A stretch of 64,000 bases of DNA from Gonatopus flavifemur (lineage: Eukaryota > Arthropoda > Insecta > Hymenoptera > Dryinidae). This document shows positions 1 to 11,935 of this stretch, in pieces. A program made the position numbers and the translations under genes. Numbering within the stretch: position 1 is the first letter of the stretch; the number at the start of each line of letters is the position of its first letter. The notes under the pieces were generated by a model, which ran no database searches, was not told where the DNA came from, and saw only the letters and a program-made list of their open reading frames with translations. The DNA lies in NCBI GenBank assembly GCA_018340375.1, contig JAFFJZ010000001.1, positions 64,534,001-64,598,000 on the forward strand, read 5' to 3'.

Positions 1-117
1 CAATCTATTCAATGATGAAGGAAAAATCATTGAAAGATTGATATTTGTGGGAGCACAATTCTTCATTCATTATTTGATTGCTTTTCTGAAAATTAAGTCG
101 TCAATTTGTTATTGTAG

Positions 118-1754
118 AGATGGATTTATACATCAAAACTTTATTGAAGACCTTATCCCCGGAAACAGTTCGAAATATGGTGAAAAATGAATTAGAAACC
201 TACGATGGTGACAAAACTGGCAGAACAGATTACGCGCTAGAGAGCTCTGGTAAAATATAGTTTCAAAAGGGAAATAGAGAAACAGAGAGAGAGAGAGCTG
301 TGATTTTTAATACAATTCATTTATAGGAGGTTCTGTAATTTCGACGAGGGATACAGAAACGTATTCCGCTGGTGCTCCTGTATTAACTCTTTTCGGCATA
401 CCACTTTGCCAACAGCAGAATACACCTAGAGCTGTCATACAGGTAATTGCGCGAGATACGGTTTGGATATTTTTATATCTTGTTGCAAGATATTATTTCA
501 AGAAGACAGTTTATACAAATATTTATAATTACCCTATAGAAAAAAAGAACATTCACTGAAATTTCACGCATTTTGTACCCTGGTTAACAAACCAAATAAT
601 AGGAATCCAATTCAAACCCGGATAGGGCTTTCTGTGATTTCATCCGGGTGTATCCGGGTTCCGATACGAATTGTGCGATGATTCTTCATCCGGTTCTATC
701 CGAATCCTATCCGGATTTCAATACTAGATATTTTTCGTAATCCCACATAAAATTTGGATGAAACTCATTCGATTTTTCTTTTGGGTTCCATTGAGGATTT
801 CAAAAAATTCGGATAGAATCCGGAAAGTTCCGTCCGGATTTAATTTGGATTATCATCCGGTTCATTGTATGGTTTTTTTTTACCAGGGTACCGCAAAATT
901 TCAACTCTGACAATATAACTTCGCGTGCTGGAATACTTCTGCAAATATATTGGTTAAAAACTTCTAGTAAAAACTTTTTCTAATGTGCTTTTAATATTTT
1001 CATTCAATATTCAGACAGGTGTTTTACCAGGAGAATGTTGGGCTTTCAAAGGAAGTCGTGGATGCATCATAATACAATTATTGGGTCGTGTGAATATATC
1101 AGGCATTAGTTTAGAACATATTTCAGCTAAAATATCTCCGACTGGGGAAACTACAACGGCACCACGAAAATTTAGTGTTTGGGTATGTAATTAAAAAACG
1201 TTATTTTATATCGTCGTTTACATATTCTCACATAGCAGTCTTCGTTTCAAAGATATTTCCTGGTGTTGCATAGAACTTTTTATCAAATTGTAATTCTTAA
1301 CCGAGTCATACTGTGACCTTCGTATCTCTGTTGATAAACATCATGTGCCCTCCATTTCATATTTTTAAAACTGAAGTTGTTTTCAATCTTTCAAATTCAA
1401 CATCCTCGTTCGAATTTAACTAATATTTGTGGAAATATGTGCGTCACAGGGACTGGATAACGTCAATGATCAACAAGGTTTCCTACTCGGTCAGTTTGAA
1501 TACGATAATTCTGGATTATCCGTACAATATTTTGAAGTTCAGGTAAATAGAATAGAATTGACAATTTGTTTATTGATCTTATAAAATTGAATATTGTATA
1601 TTTTGTGTTAAAATTGTTATTCTTTTTCGTTATTCGACAGAATTATTCACAGAAACCCTATGAATTTGTTGAGTTCAAAATAGAATCGAACAGTGGGAAT
1701 CCAGATTTTACTTGTGTATACAGAATACGAGTGCACGGTACGTTACGTCGATGA
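118..1754 (+). CDS. SUN-domain protein, C-terminal part (5' end outside window)
   Basis: Five exons join in frame: 118-249, 327-442, 1015-1182, 1450-1542 and 1641-1754, each bounded by AG/GT, giving about 207 residues ending in a TGA stop. The product is a helical lead-in (KTLSPETVRNMVKNELETYD) followed by a whole SUN domain. Seen markers are YALESSGGSVIST at the domain start, LFGIPL, GECWAFKGSRG, ISLEHI, FSVWGLDN, GQFEYD and the final CVYRIRVHG. SUN proteins sit in the inner nuclear membrane, bind the KASH peptide of nesprins in the perinuclear space and so link lamina to cytoskeleton. The transmembrane and N-terminal exons must lie left of the window, because exon 118 begins in mid-codon after an acceptor. 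A GT at the end of the last exon could act as a donor, but the stop position fits the family. Insects have koi-like and spag4-like SUN genes; I cannot tell which this is. Confidence 0.93.
250..326 (+). repeat. AG-rich simple tract in SUN intron
   Basis: The short intron between the first two visible SUN exons carries a run of GA dinucleotides near 277-297. No other feature is seen. Confidence 0.6.
578..888. mobile_element. CCC/GGG palindromic element in SUN intron (TSD TA)
   Basis: The ends are CCCTGGTTAACAAACC and GGTTTTTTTTTACCAGGG, inverted. The interior is built of ATCCGG/CCGGAT motifs in both orientations. TA flanks both ends (576-577 and 889-890), read as a 2-bp target duplication. It has no coding capacity and lies in the intron between SUN exons 442 and 1015. 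Confidence 0.8.
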
Positions 1755-2583
1755 AATATTTGAATTTTTGATTGTTGATTCAGTGATGTATTTCTTTGAT
1801 CCAAACACAACGATATGTAAGTCTTACTCATTTAAGATTTTAATTTTTAAATCCAAACTTTATATATTACTACTTGTATTTGTAAGATTGTTTTTTTAAT
1901 ACCTCTTGTGAGTTATTTACTGATACGTGAATTCAAATAGAGTACCCTTCATACGGTAATTAACAATTTTCATTAACACACTTATATCCAATGTATTATT
2001 TATTAAGAATTTATGGAATGGATTCTAGGAACTAGGATTCCAAGTTGACAAAAAAACAACCATCAAATGCAATTTGAATGTTTTTTAAAGAAAGTTTTAT
2101 AAATCAATTGGATGTGCTGGAAATTACATATCATGCCTAAGGAGTATTACGTATACAAGGGTGTTTTATATATACATACATACATACATACATGTACATA
2201 TAACAGTGTGATGGTTTTGAATACCATCTCCAAAATTGGCCACGAGTAAATTGTGGTTGTAATAAGGCCACCTCACTATATACTGTGAACGTGATAAAAT
2301 TTCAAAGAAAAATCAAACGATCGAAAGTACCATATTAGTACGTGGCCATGATTTTTCTATACGATTGTTATCATCTAAATCTTGGTCTGTTTCATGTAAG
2401 ACGAAGGGAGAACACTCCTGGTACAAATTTTTATGGAGCTATATGTAAATGGAATGTACAAACGAACTTAACAACGGGTTTCGCATTTCACACTTGAAAA
2501 GTTTGTTTTTGTGTTCGTGTCACGTTTTAGCTAATATTCTCATGATGATATTATAGACTACCATTATCAGATATCTTTTGATT
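1755..2583. other. Tail-to-tail spacer between SUN and TTC39C-like genes
   Basis: Holds the 3' UTRs of the two convergent genes. A minus-strand AATAAA (plus strand TTTATT, about 1999-2004) could serve the TTC39C-like transcript. Apart from an ATAC microsatellite at 2170-2200 nothing else is seen. Confidence 0.6.
2170..2200. repeat. (ATAC)n microsatellite
   Basis: About six tandem copies of ATAC in the spacer between convergent genes. Confidence 0.85.
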
Positions 2584-5500
2584 TTATGGTAAATTTTTCA
2601 AGGTGGAGTGTACACGAACGTTGAGCCGACTCTCAAAATCGTAATCTTTGTATTGATTTTGTATCCTTAGCAAAGCATTTCGTCCCTCTTCGATATCCTG
2701 TAATTATACAAAGCGCGATTATGCAATGACGGATATCTATCCTTTCTCTTCAAATGATAAGTATATATGAAATTTTTACTCACATTTCCATTACAAAGCG
2801 CACTACCTAATTCATACAGTGCGAAAGCGCTAATGTGTTGATCTTCCATATCTTTGGAAGGGTTTCGACGATTTATACAATTTCTATAACACTGTACGGA
2901 CGCCTCGTCTTTGCCCAGATAAGAATTTGTCGCTCCTTCGATCAAATCGGCAAGACCGACCATGGGTTCTTCGATATGATTTCCTTTGCATTCTGAAAAT
3001 TAAAATATTCATTCAGGTACTACGTTTATTAAACCAAATATCAGTAATTATGATTTTACCTAGAAGAATATTCCGTAATGCATCGTTAGAACAGGAAGGC
3101 ATAGCGTTCCACAAATACAGTAATTCATACACTAATAGTCTATAGTATAAAACGGTATATGGACGTCCAGTGTCTTGTTCAATCAGTTTTGAAGCTCTAC
3201 GTAAAATGAAAAGACCTAATTGAGTTTCTTTAGTAACTCCGGCTAATAATGAAGTGATTGTTCGATAAATTCGGATTACGTCTTCAAATTTTCCATTGGC
3301 ACCACAGCAAACTGTATCAAAATGAGTGAGATTAATGTTGTTTACGTTTCGATTAGCGTGTAATAGATCTTCACGCTCACCTGCAGCCAAATATGCATAA
3401 AAACTTTGAGACCATCTAGACTGTTGTTGTAATTGTATTAAAGATCGATAAGCTTCGTCGTAGCTCAAACGAATCAAATGACACCAAGCAACTTCGTGCA
3501 GACATAATAATCTAATTTCTCTTTGGGTAGAAGCTGCAACTGCTTTTCCGTATGATTTAAGAGCAGCATTCACGTTCGACTGTGAATATCGAGAGGATAG
3601 ACAAAACATATCCAAAGAATTCATACAGGTATCATAAAATTTCCCTACCTCCAGACGTTGCACTCTTCCCGTGAAGAACAGAAATAATGCAGAATTGTGA
3701 AATTCTCCGTGACATTCCACGATCAATTTTTTCGCCGCATCTACGCCCGCTTTCACATTCGAACCATCAAGAGCGAAGAAAGGACGGACGATCGTATGGT
3801 ACCACAAAAGGGACAATCTGTTGTGATTAATTTGTGTAAGGAATGATTTTTAAACCAAAGCGAAAATTGATAAACTTACGTCGCTAAAGGTGCTCGCATA
3901 TCCTCGCTGAGACGAGCGTACATTAGAGCAGCTAGACCAGCTTGTCGATCTCCCTCGAATCCCAAAAAGTGGATTAATTTGAGCAAAGACGGTGGTAATA
4001 AGCTGACGCATAGTTGATAAATTCCGTAACCAAAGCTCACCGCTGACATTAATCGCGCTACTTCCGTCGCCTCCACAAATCTAACGAATGAATCTTTGAT
4101 TCTTAATAATATCGAGTCTTGCATTGGGAAAAAGAATTGAAGAACATGAATTTTCATTTCAATTCTTCTTTCCTTCAATTTTTAATATTCAATATCGCAA
4201 GCGTTGTGTGCATTTTTAAAGCGTGTATATTTCAAACTATTTTTCGTTCTTGGAATACTGAATTCAACTATTATTTCTATACTCTGACAATTTACTACAG
4301 CGTATCATATAATGCAGGTGATTGAGTAACGACAATTGTTAATCTTTGTTAAAAAAAAAACCAATTACGGTGTCTGTTGTTCGGTCGTGATGCCAGTGAG
4401 CGAGAAGAACATTGATAGTGAGCTTCGCAGACCTGATGGTGAAGTACTTGGTGTTGTATTATTGGAACATCCGTTGCACGACGGTATAGACCACTCTGAA
4501 GACGAAGCTGGACTTTGAGGACTATGAGATGACGGAATCGCTCCATTATTTATAGATCTGCAATTCGCATTGAAACCTACAAACATAAAACACCATTTCA
4601 AGTGATTTTAATACAGAAAAAAAGTTTCCATCATACATCTTTTAGATAAATAAGTGAATAAATTTCTGTTTGGATATCAACAGCATGTGTTACAAAAATT
4701 TGGAAGCAGATGTATCGATTAGGTACCCTGTAGTGAAGTGACTTCGACACCTTTGGCATTTGTCCAATATGAAATTGTTTAGCTATCGTGAAACACTACC
4801 TGGGTTGGTGAGTTTTTGAGATCAATTTTGTACATGAAAAATGGAGTTCTAAAACCGTTATATTATAATAGTTTTAAATTACTTTGCACAGCACTATTGG
4901 GATTCCTATTTCTTGAGATACTTTTTTTCACAGACTGACCCCATTAACGATTAATTGAATGCAAAGTTTTAATGAACACTTATAAAACTTTTTTTCTCTC
5001 ATTACAGGGGAAACGTTTGCACAATTTGCGAGCATGAGAAAATTTCATTGGAATGCTTGAAGAAAGTAGAATAATTACATGGATCGGATGGACTTCTGCC
5101 AAATGTGCGTCGATACAATTGGAAGATTTGTGAATGAGCATGTTGATAAACACGCCAGGCCTTGCGCAGCATCCATCCCCCGCGAACATAGCCTGTTAAT
5201 TCTTGTTGAAGCAGAGTCAAAATAGCAGAACATACTTGCGAATCTGCTAGAACTATCTGTCTTTCAAGTCTGTTAACATAATCTTTCTGAAAAACGTTAA
5301 TTGCATTTGAATAGCTACACTTTCCTCTCTTTGAAGCTCCTCGTCGGTACTTTTCAATGGCACGAGAAAATTTACTTACGTTTGTTTCTTCTGCTCTGAA
5401 AACTTTACTTTTCATAGATTTCAGCCACCCGATGTCACTCGCGCATTCTCTTTCCATGTCTTTCAAAAGCACTATGGCTTGCTGAAGTTTCTCCTCCTCG

Positions 5501-5765
5501 AAAGTCATCAATGCATTCTGTAAATCCACATCCAAACAACGTTGTTATGAATTCCATTATTGATTTATATTTGAACCGGTATTAAGAAGAATTGTACACT
5601 TACCATAAAAAGGACAAAGCAATGTCCTGCTTTGACATGAAAACTATGAGGATGGCTATTAAAAAGCGCTTCAGCTTCTTCAGTCTTATTATTCAAAAGC
5701 AGTGAAATTCCTGTTCTTGCGATATTCCAATCACTCGGCGGTTCCTTCTCCGATTGCGATGCCAT
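2584..5765 (-). CDS. TTC39C: TTC39C-like tetratricopeptide repeat protein, complete, 10 exons
   Basis: Ten minus-strand exons join without a break into 619 codons: 5765-5604, 5517-5380, 5286-5079, 4576-4369, 4080-3880, 3817-3649, 3579-3381, 3311-3060, 2992-2784 and 2697-2584. All junctions are GT-AG and the phases agree. Diagnostic stretches are NALMTFEEEKLQQA, YVRGGWMLRKAWRVYQ, MSAVSFGYGIYQLCVSLLPP (about residues 248-270), LLWYHTIVRPFFALDGS, QSRWSQSFYAYLAA, LYELGSAL and the C-terminal YDFESRLNVRVHSTLKNLP. This is the TTC39/IML2 (DUF3808) family, closest in my memory to TTC39C, a TPR-type solenoid linked to ciliary function in vertebrates; the molecular role is not settled. The length is close to the vertebrate protein. 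Exon 4 adds a Ser/Pro/Asn-rich, probably disordered insert (about residues 171-232). The start is the first ATG of an open exon. Confidence 0.95.
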
Positions 5766-7274
5766 GATTTTCTCAATTGAATTCGCATTTACAATGTTTG
5801 TTCATAATGGAAGTTAGGAGTAAGCTTTTTTTTTATTCTTCGATTATTTCGTCCAAGACCCGAAGGGCATGACTTGGATCTTTTGAAATTACTCAACAGC
5901 GTTAGCGTTGTCAACGCCGCGTATGAAATTGGATACTGAGAATCCACGTGCAAATTTATCGATCCATTACATAAACTGAAAACAGTTCTCTAATATAATC
6001 ATGTAGTCGCAAAAACATATTTTGATCTTGAATATCGTTCGATTGATGCATCGGTACGGGATCATTGAAATATCTTCAACAATTTGTTCATCGGTTAATT
6101 AACATTATTTCATCCTAAGAAATGATCGTCTGAAATTCAGAGAGAACAGTCGTACCGGTGCATGCACCGACGTATTCCATGTCAACATCGCTTGAACTTA
6201 TCATGCATTTATCGTACCTTGATAATCGAGGACAAATATTTATCCGAAGAAATGCAAGAAATGCAACAGTATCATCTCTCGTGATAACAATATTTTTTAT
6301 TCCAAAATATCATTGCATTGTCGATTTATAAATCCGCAAACTATCCAAACCGAGAATTTTATAATTATATATCGCATAAAATGTATAAAAAAAACAATCA
6401 CCGTTACGAAATGAACGAACGAAAGAGCATGAAATTTATATAAGTTTCTTATATTAATGACAACGAACGTACCGTCTTCCCAGGACGGTTCATTGTCTCG
6501 AAACAAAAATAGCGCATACAATTATTAAAATAACCGTGTCACGTAAATGCAACGAACTGTGCATCAATGACCTGCACTGATTGAAATTGCAAATTTAATA
6601 ACATTATTTTGTTCATCTACGTTTTTTTAATGAAAAAGAAAACGTGAATTTATTTGCATTCCGAATTCATTTCACTGACAGTCATCAGTGAGTAAAATTT
6701 CAGTCTTGAATAACACGGGAATCAAATAGGCACAACTTAGCTCCTATCGAGGAACAGAGTTTACTAACTGAATACCGGAGCAACGCTGCTGCCATCGCGT
6801 GCGTCGAGTTTGCGTATATACATATTATTGATTTTAGCTTAGAAATACCGTGACCCTGAAGTCGATCATACATTAAACGTGAATTTTTTTTCCTCCGGCT
6901 TTGTGGATATCTAGAAAGCGGAAATTTTCATATATCTCATGGATTCAAAACATTTTAGAGATTAGATCCCAAACCTCCACAAGAGTATTTCAATTTTTCT
7001 AGAGTTGGTCATCGAAATTGAAATTATTCATCAATTCAATGAAATAATGAAATGACAGTTTGAAAGATTAATTGTATAATTCGATAAATCATCAATGTAT
7101 CATCGATATATGTATATATAACTGTACAAATTTTTTAGCAGTTATATTATTCGTAATAAAAAACCTAATGGTTCTCTTCTGCTCTTCGTTTACTGAACAC
7201 AATGCGAATGTTATGATAATTGAAAAAATATGTACACATATTTACATTTTAATACTGAATATCAACTAATAACG
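5766..7274. other. Spacer between TTC39C-like 5' end and CANT1-like 3' end
   Basis: It should contain the promoter of the TTC39C-like gene (right of 5765) and the 3' UTR of the CANT1-like gene (left of 7275). It is AT-rich and mostly unique. I see no convincing TATA box, repeat or further ORF. Confidence 0.6.
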
Positions 7275-8686
7275 TCATATAAATTCGAATCCTTCAAATT
7301 TTTTATCCATTATTTTGAGCTCTGGCATTAAAATTATTCCATCAATCGTAAACGCTGTGATATACGTTGCAGTTTTACCCTGATACTCCTCTGTCTTCAA
7401 TGCAACGATCACGCTATCTTGGGTGTCTGGTAAAAATTTGAAACTCGAAAATCCTCTAATTGGAATCAGATTACCAATTTTGGTGACCTAAAAAATGAAT
7501 ATGGGGGACAGAAAAATTTGAGCATATGATTCATAGATCGGTTCAACCAACCTTGACTTCCAAGAAATTTTCATCCGTGGTGAGCAGAACATTGCAGGCC
7601 ATTGTTTCATCTTTCGTTTCATTGTATCTCTCCTGAGAGCATCTTCTGGGTAAGAAGAACCAACTTTTGTGCATGTCACTCCACATTCCTGATTCATGTA
7701 TCATGTATCCTAAAACAATAATCGAGAATGTGATTTTTGGGATGTTCAGAAATGAAAATGATTCTACGTTGTCGGGTACCTGGAAATTCTATATCCAGAG
7801 CTTTTCTCAGACGATTGAAATTAGAAATCCAATTCAGGGAATGCGTTTCTCCTCGCGGAGATACAACTTTTACCCACTGCGGATTGTAATGTTGAAGTTC
7901 GCCCGATGGCGTTGTCCATTCTTTGCCCATACTACCTATATAAAGCTGTTCATCTTTAACCGTGGCCCACTCTGACTTGAAACCTACGATACATAAAATG
8001 GGATTATTATTATTACGAGTATTTGACATTTGAATATCAAATTACATACCTTTGGATGTTTTGCCATTGCCATCCATTAAAATTATCCATGGATGAGCTT
8101 CTTCGCCTTCGATGGTATAAACAATTCCAGTACGATCGTCGAAAGCTAGCAAATGTCCATCGAATGTAACTAATTCTGAAAGTTCCATTCCACGACCTTT
8201 CATCGCTAACGAGGTCGTCAACGTAATTATCTTATCATCCCATCTAACATTGATAAAATTTCTTGAGGGATCCCAAATCAAATTTCCAGTTTTCATATAA
8301 CTATGCCATGAATTTTTTTTATCTAAATCTTTAGAGTCGTGATCCAGATCGGACACTATAGCTATTCTATAGTTAATCCCCTTTCCAACTTTCACCGGTG
8401 GCGTCAGGGGATAGGTTTTATTATATTTATAATATTCACACTGCAGCGATGGATTGGTTTTCTCCGATGTGCACACATAATTATATACAGTGGGGTATAT
8501 AAGAAAGAAGGAGAAAAAACTCAATACAATACAAATTAAAACCAGAAATTGATTTTGAATACGAAAAGTACTGTTGGCGACTCTGTAAACATGAGGAGCT
8601 CGTAACGCTTGTCTCCAATCTCGTGTAGACACCATAGTTTCGTTGATATTTTTACTATTCGATGTGGATAGTTTTCTTCTTCTCAT
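7275..8686 (-). CDS. CANT1: Soluble calcium-activated nucleotidase (apyrase), CANT1-like, complete
   Basis: Four minus-strand exons, 8686-8050, 7983-7780, 7709-7552 and 7487-7275, join in phase into 403 codons, close to the length of vertebrate CANT1. The N-terminus is cytosolic and basic, followed by one hydrophobic anchor (about residues 46-66, [19 protein letters not shown]). The lumenal apyrase domain then shows [10 protein letters not shown] (106-115), [10 protein letters not shown] (164-173), [12 protein letters not shown] (183-194), WIILMDGNG (200-208), [24 protein letters not shown], a WFFLPRR stretch and [14 protein letters not shown]. The family is a five-bladed propeller that hydrolyses UDP, GDP and other nucleoside diphosphates with Ca2+, usually in the ER/Golgi; related secreted forms are salivary apyrases of blood-feeding insects. 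The membrane anchor argues for the housekeeping Golgi form. The stop follows FEGFEFI, the usual family C-terminus. Confidence 0.96.
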
Positions 8687-8914
8687 CTTGTCTTTGCATT
8701 GATGGGTCTTCCAACATCTTCTGTTAGATCAGTTAGATGAGGAAAGAAATTCATTGTGTTCTGAATGTTGTAATGTAACGCGGTTCGAACATAACCTCAA
8801 CTGAAAATTTTTCAATGGAAAATATATTTTTTTTGTAGTTTCAAAATTGAGGTTGATGAAAATGAATATATGTGAATTTTGATTATAATAACAGATGGAT
8901 ATTCGGTACTTACA
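8687..8914 (-). promoter_or_regulatory. Possible leader with 5' UTR intron and overlapping upstream ATG of the CANT1-like gene
   Basis: On the minus strand an acceptor (TCTAACAG, exon from 8720) lies 34 nt before the start codon, and a donor GTAAGT lies at 8913-8908. This allows a leader intron of about 190 nt. An upstream ATG 31 nt before the chosen start is out of frame and its ORF overlaps the gene start. The splice assignment is inferred from motifs only. Confidence 0.4.
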
Positions 8915-9487
8915 TGGTGTAATTTTCAAGAACAGGTACAGTTAGAACTGTAAAAACTGTTTCATGTTTAAATCTGTTGAGAGTAATTTTGAGGAATGAA
9001 TGGAGGTGGTGAAATTTATATTTATAGTTTATCTTCTGAAAATATTACCTAGAAACGTGTCTATAACACTGTATGAAATTTGCGTGAATATTTCTTAAAA
9101 TGATAAGGTTGTTTGGTTTGGTATGCACTCAAGAGATTTCGACTTTATATAAATGAATGGAATCCCATGGACAGTGTAAGAATATATCTCGAAAAATTCA
9201 TTTACGATTTAATGAAAATTAAAATATTCTAATTAACGTTGAGTATTTGAACTTTGTGGTTGTATTAATGTAAATAAATAACGTGATCACTAAATTTTGA
9301 CACGTCCACCCCATTCGCGCGCAGGCGCTAATACGTTTTGTCTGCTCTCAATTCAAATTTAAAATCACGTAAAGTATTGTACAGTTGGAATTACCTGTTC
9401 ATATCATTGAAGTGTGAATCGGTTGTTTATGAGGGAATACCTTTACTTTTCTTGAAGTATTTTTAACTGCTAATCCAAGAAACATAT
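8915..9487. other. Upstream region of the CANT1-like gene
   Basis: AT-rich, non-coding. Probably holds the promoter, but I see no clear core motif. Confidence 0.4.
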
Positions 9488-10052
9488 CCCTGATAACACA
9501 CGAAGAAGAATTCTTTTTCAAAAACAAGAATAGAATTCTCCAAGAACTCTTTTCGAACTCATGAATTCATAAAGAGGTCTGGAAAAGTACAATGTTTGGG
9601 ACATTAACGAGTTCTTTGAGAATGCTAAAAGTATTGTTTGAGTACCACTCGTTAATGTTCCAAACATTGAACTCCTTCAGAGCTCTTTATGAATTCATTC
9701 CCAGACAGCACAAATGATCATTTTGAATTCAAACAAACTTCTGAAAAAACTTCTCGAACAATCCCCGTTATGACAGTAAAAATGAATTCAATATGAACTC
9801 AATGAATTCAAAATGCCTACATGTTGAATGCCTGAATAGTTCTTTATGAATTCGTGATATGAATTCTTTCTGAAGATTAAGTTATTCATCAAGAGTTCAT
9901 TTTGAATTCAAAATATTCATAATGAATTCATGTTTATTGTCATAACGGAAGCTCTTTGCGGGGACTTTTGTGCTGTATGGGTTAGTTCGAAAAGAGTTCT
10001 TGAAGAATTCTGTTCTTGTTTTTGAAAAAAAATTCTTCACGTGTTATCAGGG
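9488..10052. mobile_element. CCC/GGG palindromic element CCCTGATAACACA, interrupted (TSD AT)
   Basis: The ends are CCCTGATAACACACGAAG and TTCACGTGTTATCAGGG, with long matching arms rich in GAATTC and TTCTT. AT flanks both ends. Its middle is interrupted by the separate element at 9700-9981. Confidence 0.8.
9700..9981. mobile_element. CCC/GGG element CCCAGACAGCACA, nested (TSD TT)
   Basis: The left end is CCCAGACAGCACAAATGATC and the right end is the complement of CCCATACAGCACAAAAG. TT lies on both sides. It sits inside the element at 9488-10052. An inverted second copy lies at about 23573-23844. Confidence 0.8.
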
Positions 10053-10073
10053 ATACCACCTCTCCCAGACAGC

Positions 10074-10296
10074 ACACAAGAATCCCAAACGAATTCTGAA
10101 AAAAGAACTTTTAAAGAACTCTTTTGAAACACAAAGTGTTTTCAAAGGATTTGAAAAGAATTCGATTCGTCAGACATTTGCGAATTTCGTTAAAATTTTC
10201 AAAGAAGTCTCATAGAATTTTAACGGAACTCGCAAATGTCTGACGAATCGAATTCTTTTTTCAGAATTCATTTTGGATTCTTATGTGCTGTCTGGG
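10074..10296. mobile_element. CCC/GGG palindromic element CCCAGACAGCACA (TSD CT)
   Basis: Near-perfect hairpin of 223 bp, ends CCCAGACAGCACACAAGAAT and ATTCTTATGTGCTGTCTGGG, flanked by CT on both sides. The 81-codon ORF starting at 9970 merely runs through it and is not a gene. Confidence 0.85.
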
Positions 10297-10329
10297 CTAG
10301 TCAAAAGTCTTCTTGAATCTTTCTGAGCA

Positions 10330-11290
10330 TTTCATGTTTCAGAGAAGTTCAGGAAGATTCAAGATTCAAGAACATTCAGAGACGGGTTGATGGGGAAAAA
10401 TTGTGCATTGAACTTTTCAGAAGGATTCACAGAAATTTAAGAGAATTCAGACAGCAGTAAATTGAGTGAAATTTTTGTCCAGAATTTCAGAGGTGTTCCG
10501 GGCGTTTCAGAGAGATTCAGAGACAAGCGGATAGAGAAAAATTGTGCGTTGAAGTTGTCAGAGGCGTTCAGAACAATTCAAAGAGATTCAGAGCAGTCCA
10601 GGAAAATTCAGAGAGCAGTAAATTGAGCAAAATTTTTGGTCCAAGATTCCAAATACACCCTTCGAGTTTCAGAGAGATTCAGAAACAGTTGAATTACAAA
10701 AATTTGTGCGTTGAACTCTTCAGAAGTATTCAGAGAAACACAGAGGAATTCAGGGAAATTCAGAGATGAACGAATTGAGTGAAATTTTTGGTCCAAGATT
10801 TTCGAGGTATTCAAGGAGTTACAGAAAGATTCACAGACAGGTGAACCAGGTGAACATATTCGTGGAAATTTTCAGAAAGATTCAGAAGAATTCAGGGGAA
10901 TTCAGAAAAAAAATATGAGTAAAATGTTTGGTTCGAAATTTTAGGGACATTCAGGGGGTTTCAGAAAGATTCAGAGACAGTTGAATTCAGGAAAATTGTG
11001 CGTCGAATTTTTCAGGGATGTGCAGAGGAATTCAATGAAACTGGAAGGAAAATGAATCGATTCAAATTTTTTGTCTAAGATTTTTTGAGGCATTCTGGGA
11101 GTTTCGAAGAGATTCGGAGACAGATGACGTAGGAAAAATTGTGCGTTGAACCTTCCAGATGGCTTCAAATGAATTCAGGAAAATTCAGAACCAACTGTTT
11201 TCCTAGTCCAAGATTTCATAAGAATTCAGGGAGTTTCAAAGAGATTTCCTGAGAAATTCAGATCTTGACGAATTGGGAATGGAACTGTAA
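10330..11290. repeat. Degenerate ~145-bp tandem array
   Basis: At least six diverged units, recognised by AAAAATTGTGCGTTGAA near 10397, 10537, 10699, 10852, 10990 and 11131. Each is followed by TTCAGAGAGATTCAGAGA-type runs and AAATTTTTGGTCCAAGATT. The same motifs occur in reverse orientation inside the element at 18627-19192, so array and element are related. Confidence 0.75.
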
Positions 11291-11515
11291 AGTGCAGAGT
11301 AAAAAATTTTAACACACAATTGTGTTGAATGAACACACAAAGCTGCTGAATATCATACACAAAAATGTTTATTATGGAAGAATGACGCAAAATTCTTTAC
11401 TGTGTGGGATTCAAAGGTATTCACATGAAAAAACATTACAAGATTATTGATCACAACAATCATCGTTTAAAAAATTCCACGTGCTTCTTCTGATGCTTGA
11501 GTGTTCTTAATCGCC
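11291..11515. other. Repeat-derived spacer
   Basis: Contains a short ACACACAA-type inverted pair (about 11309-11343) and no coding sequence. Confidence 0.4.
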
Positions 11516-11634
11516 CCCTGGTTGAAAGGAATCTATAGAATATGATGAAATAAAATTCAATGGGCTTTGGTCAAAAACATTGTACAAGATTTAATGGGAT
11601 TTGGCGAGAATCAAATGTTTTCGTTTAACCAGGG
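11516..11634. mobile_element. CCC/GGG element CCCTGGTTGAAAG (TSD CC)
   Basis: The ends are CCCTGGTTGAAAG and CGTTTAACCAGGG, flanked by CC on both sides. The interior motif ACATTGTACAAGATTTAATG is shared with the elements at 16210-16416 and, more loosely, 19324-19523. Confidence 0.8.
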
Positions 11635-11689
11635 CCAAGCATCCAGATTAAATAGTACTGACAGAAAAAAACAGGAGTTTGAGGTGATA

Positions 11690-11935
11690 CCAACGACCCC
11701 TGAAGACGCAACCAGGCCCATTGGTTAGAAAAGGACACTAACAAAATTATTCTGAGAAATTATTCGGAAACAAAAGAATGAAATCAAAATATCGCTCTGT
11801 ACAGACCTTTTCCAATCAATGAAGGTGGTCTGTACAGAGCAATATTTTCCTTTTACTGCTTGATTTTCGAATAATTTGTCAGAAAAGATTAAGATCATTG
11901 TCAAGGGCCGCTAGTATCCCCTTAAAGAGATTCAG
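11690..11935. mobile_element. Palindromic element with ATCGCTCTGTACAG core
   Basis: The arms run from GGTGATACCAACGACCCC to the matching GGGCCGCTAGTATCCCC. The centre (about 11784-11848) is a strong hairpin, AATATCGCTCTGTACAGACC with its complement. A relative lies at about 22640-22895. Confidence 0.7.

Noticed and set aside
9970..10215. 81-codon ORF with a close match on the minus strand at 23330-23575
   Set aside because: The match comes from the duplicated non-coding mosaic; the frame crosses element ends and half of it mirrors the other arm of the hairpin.
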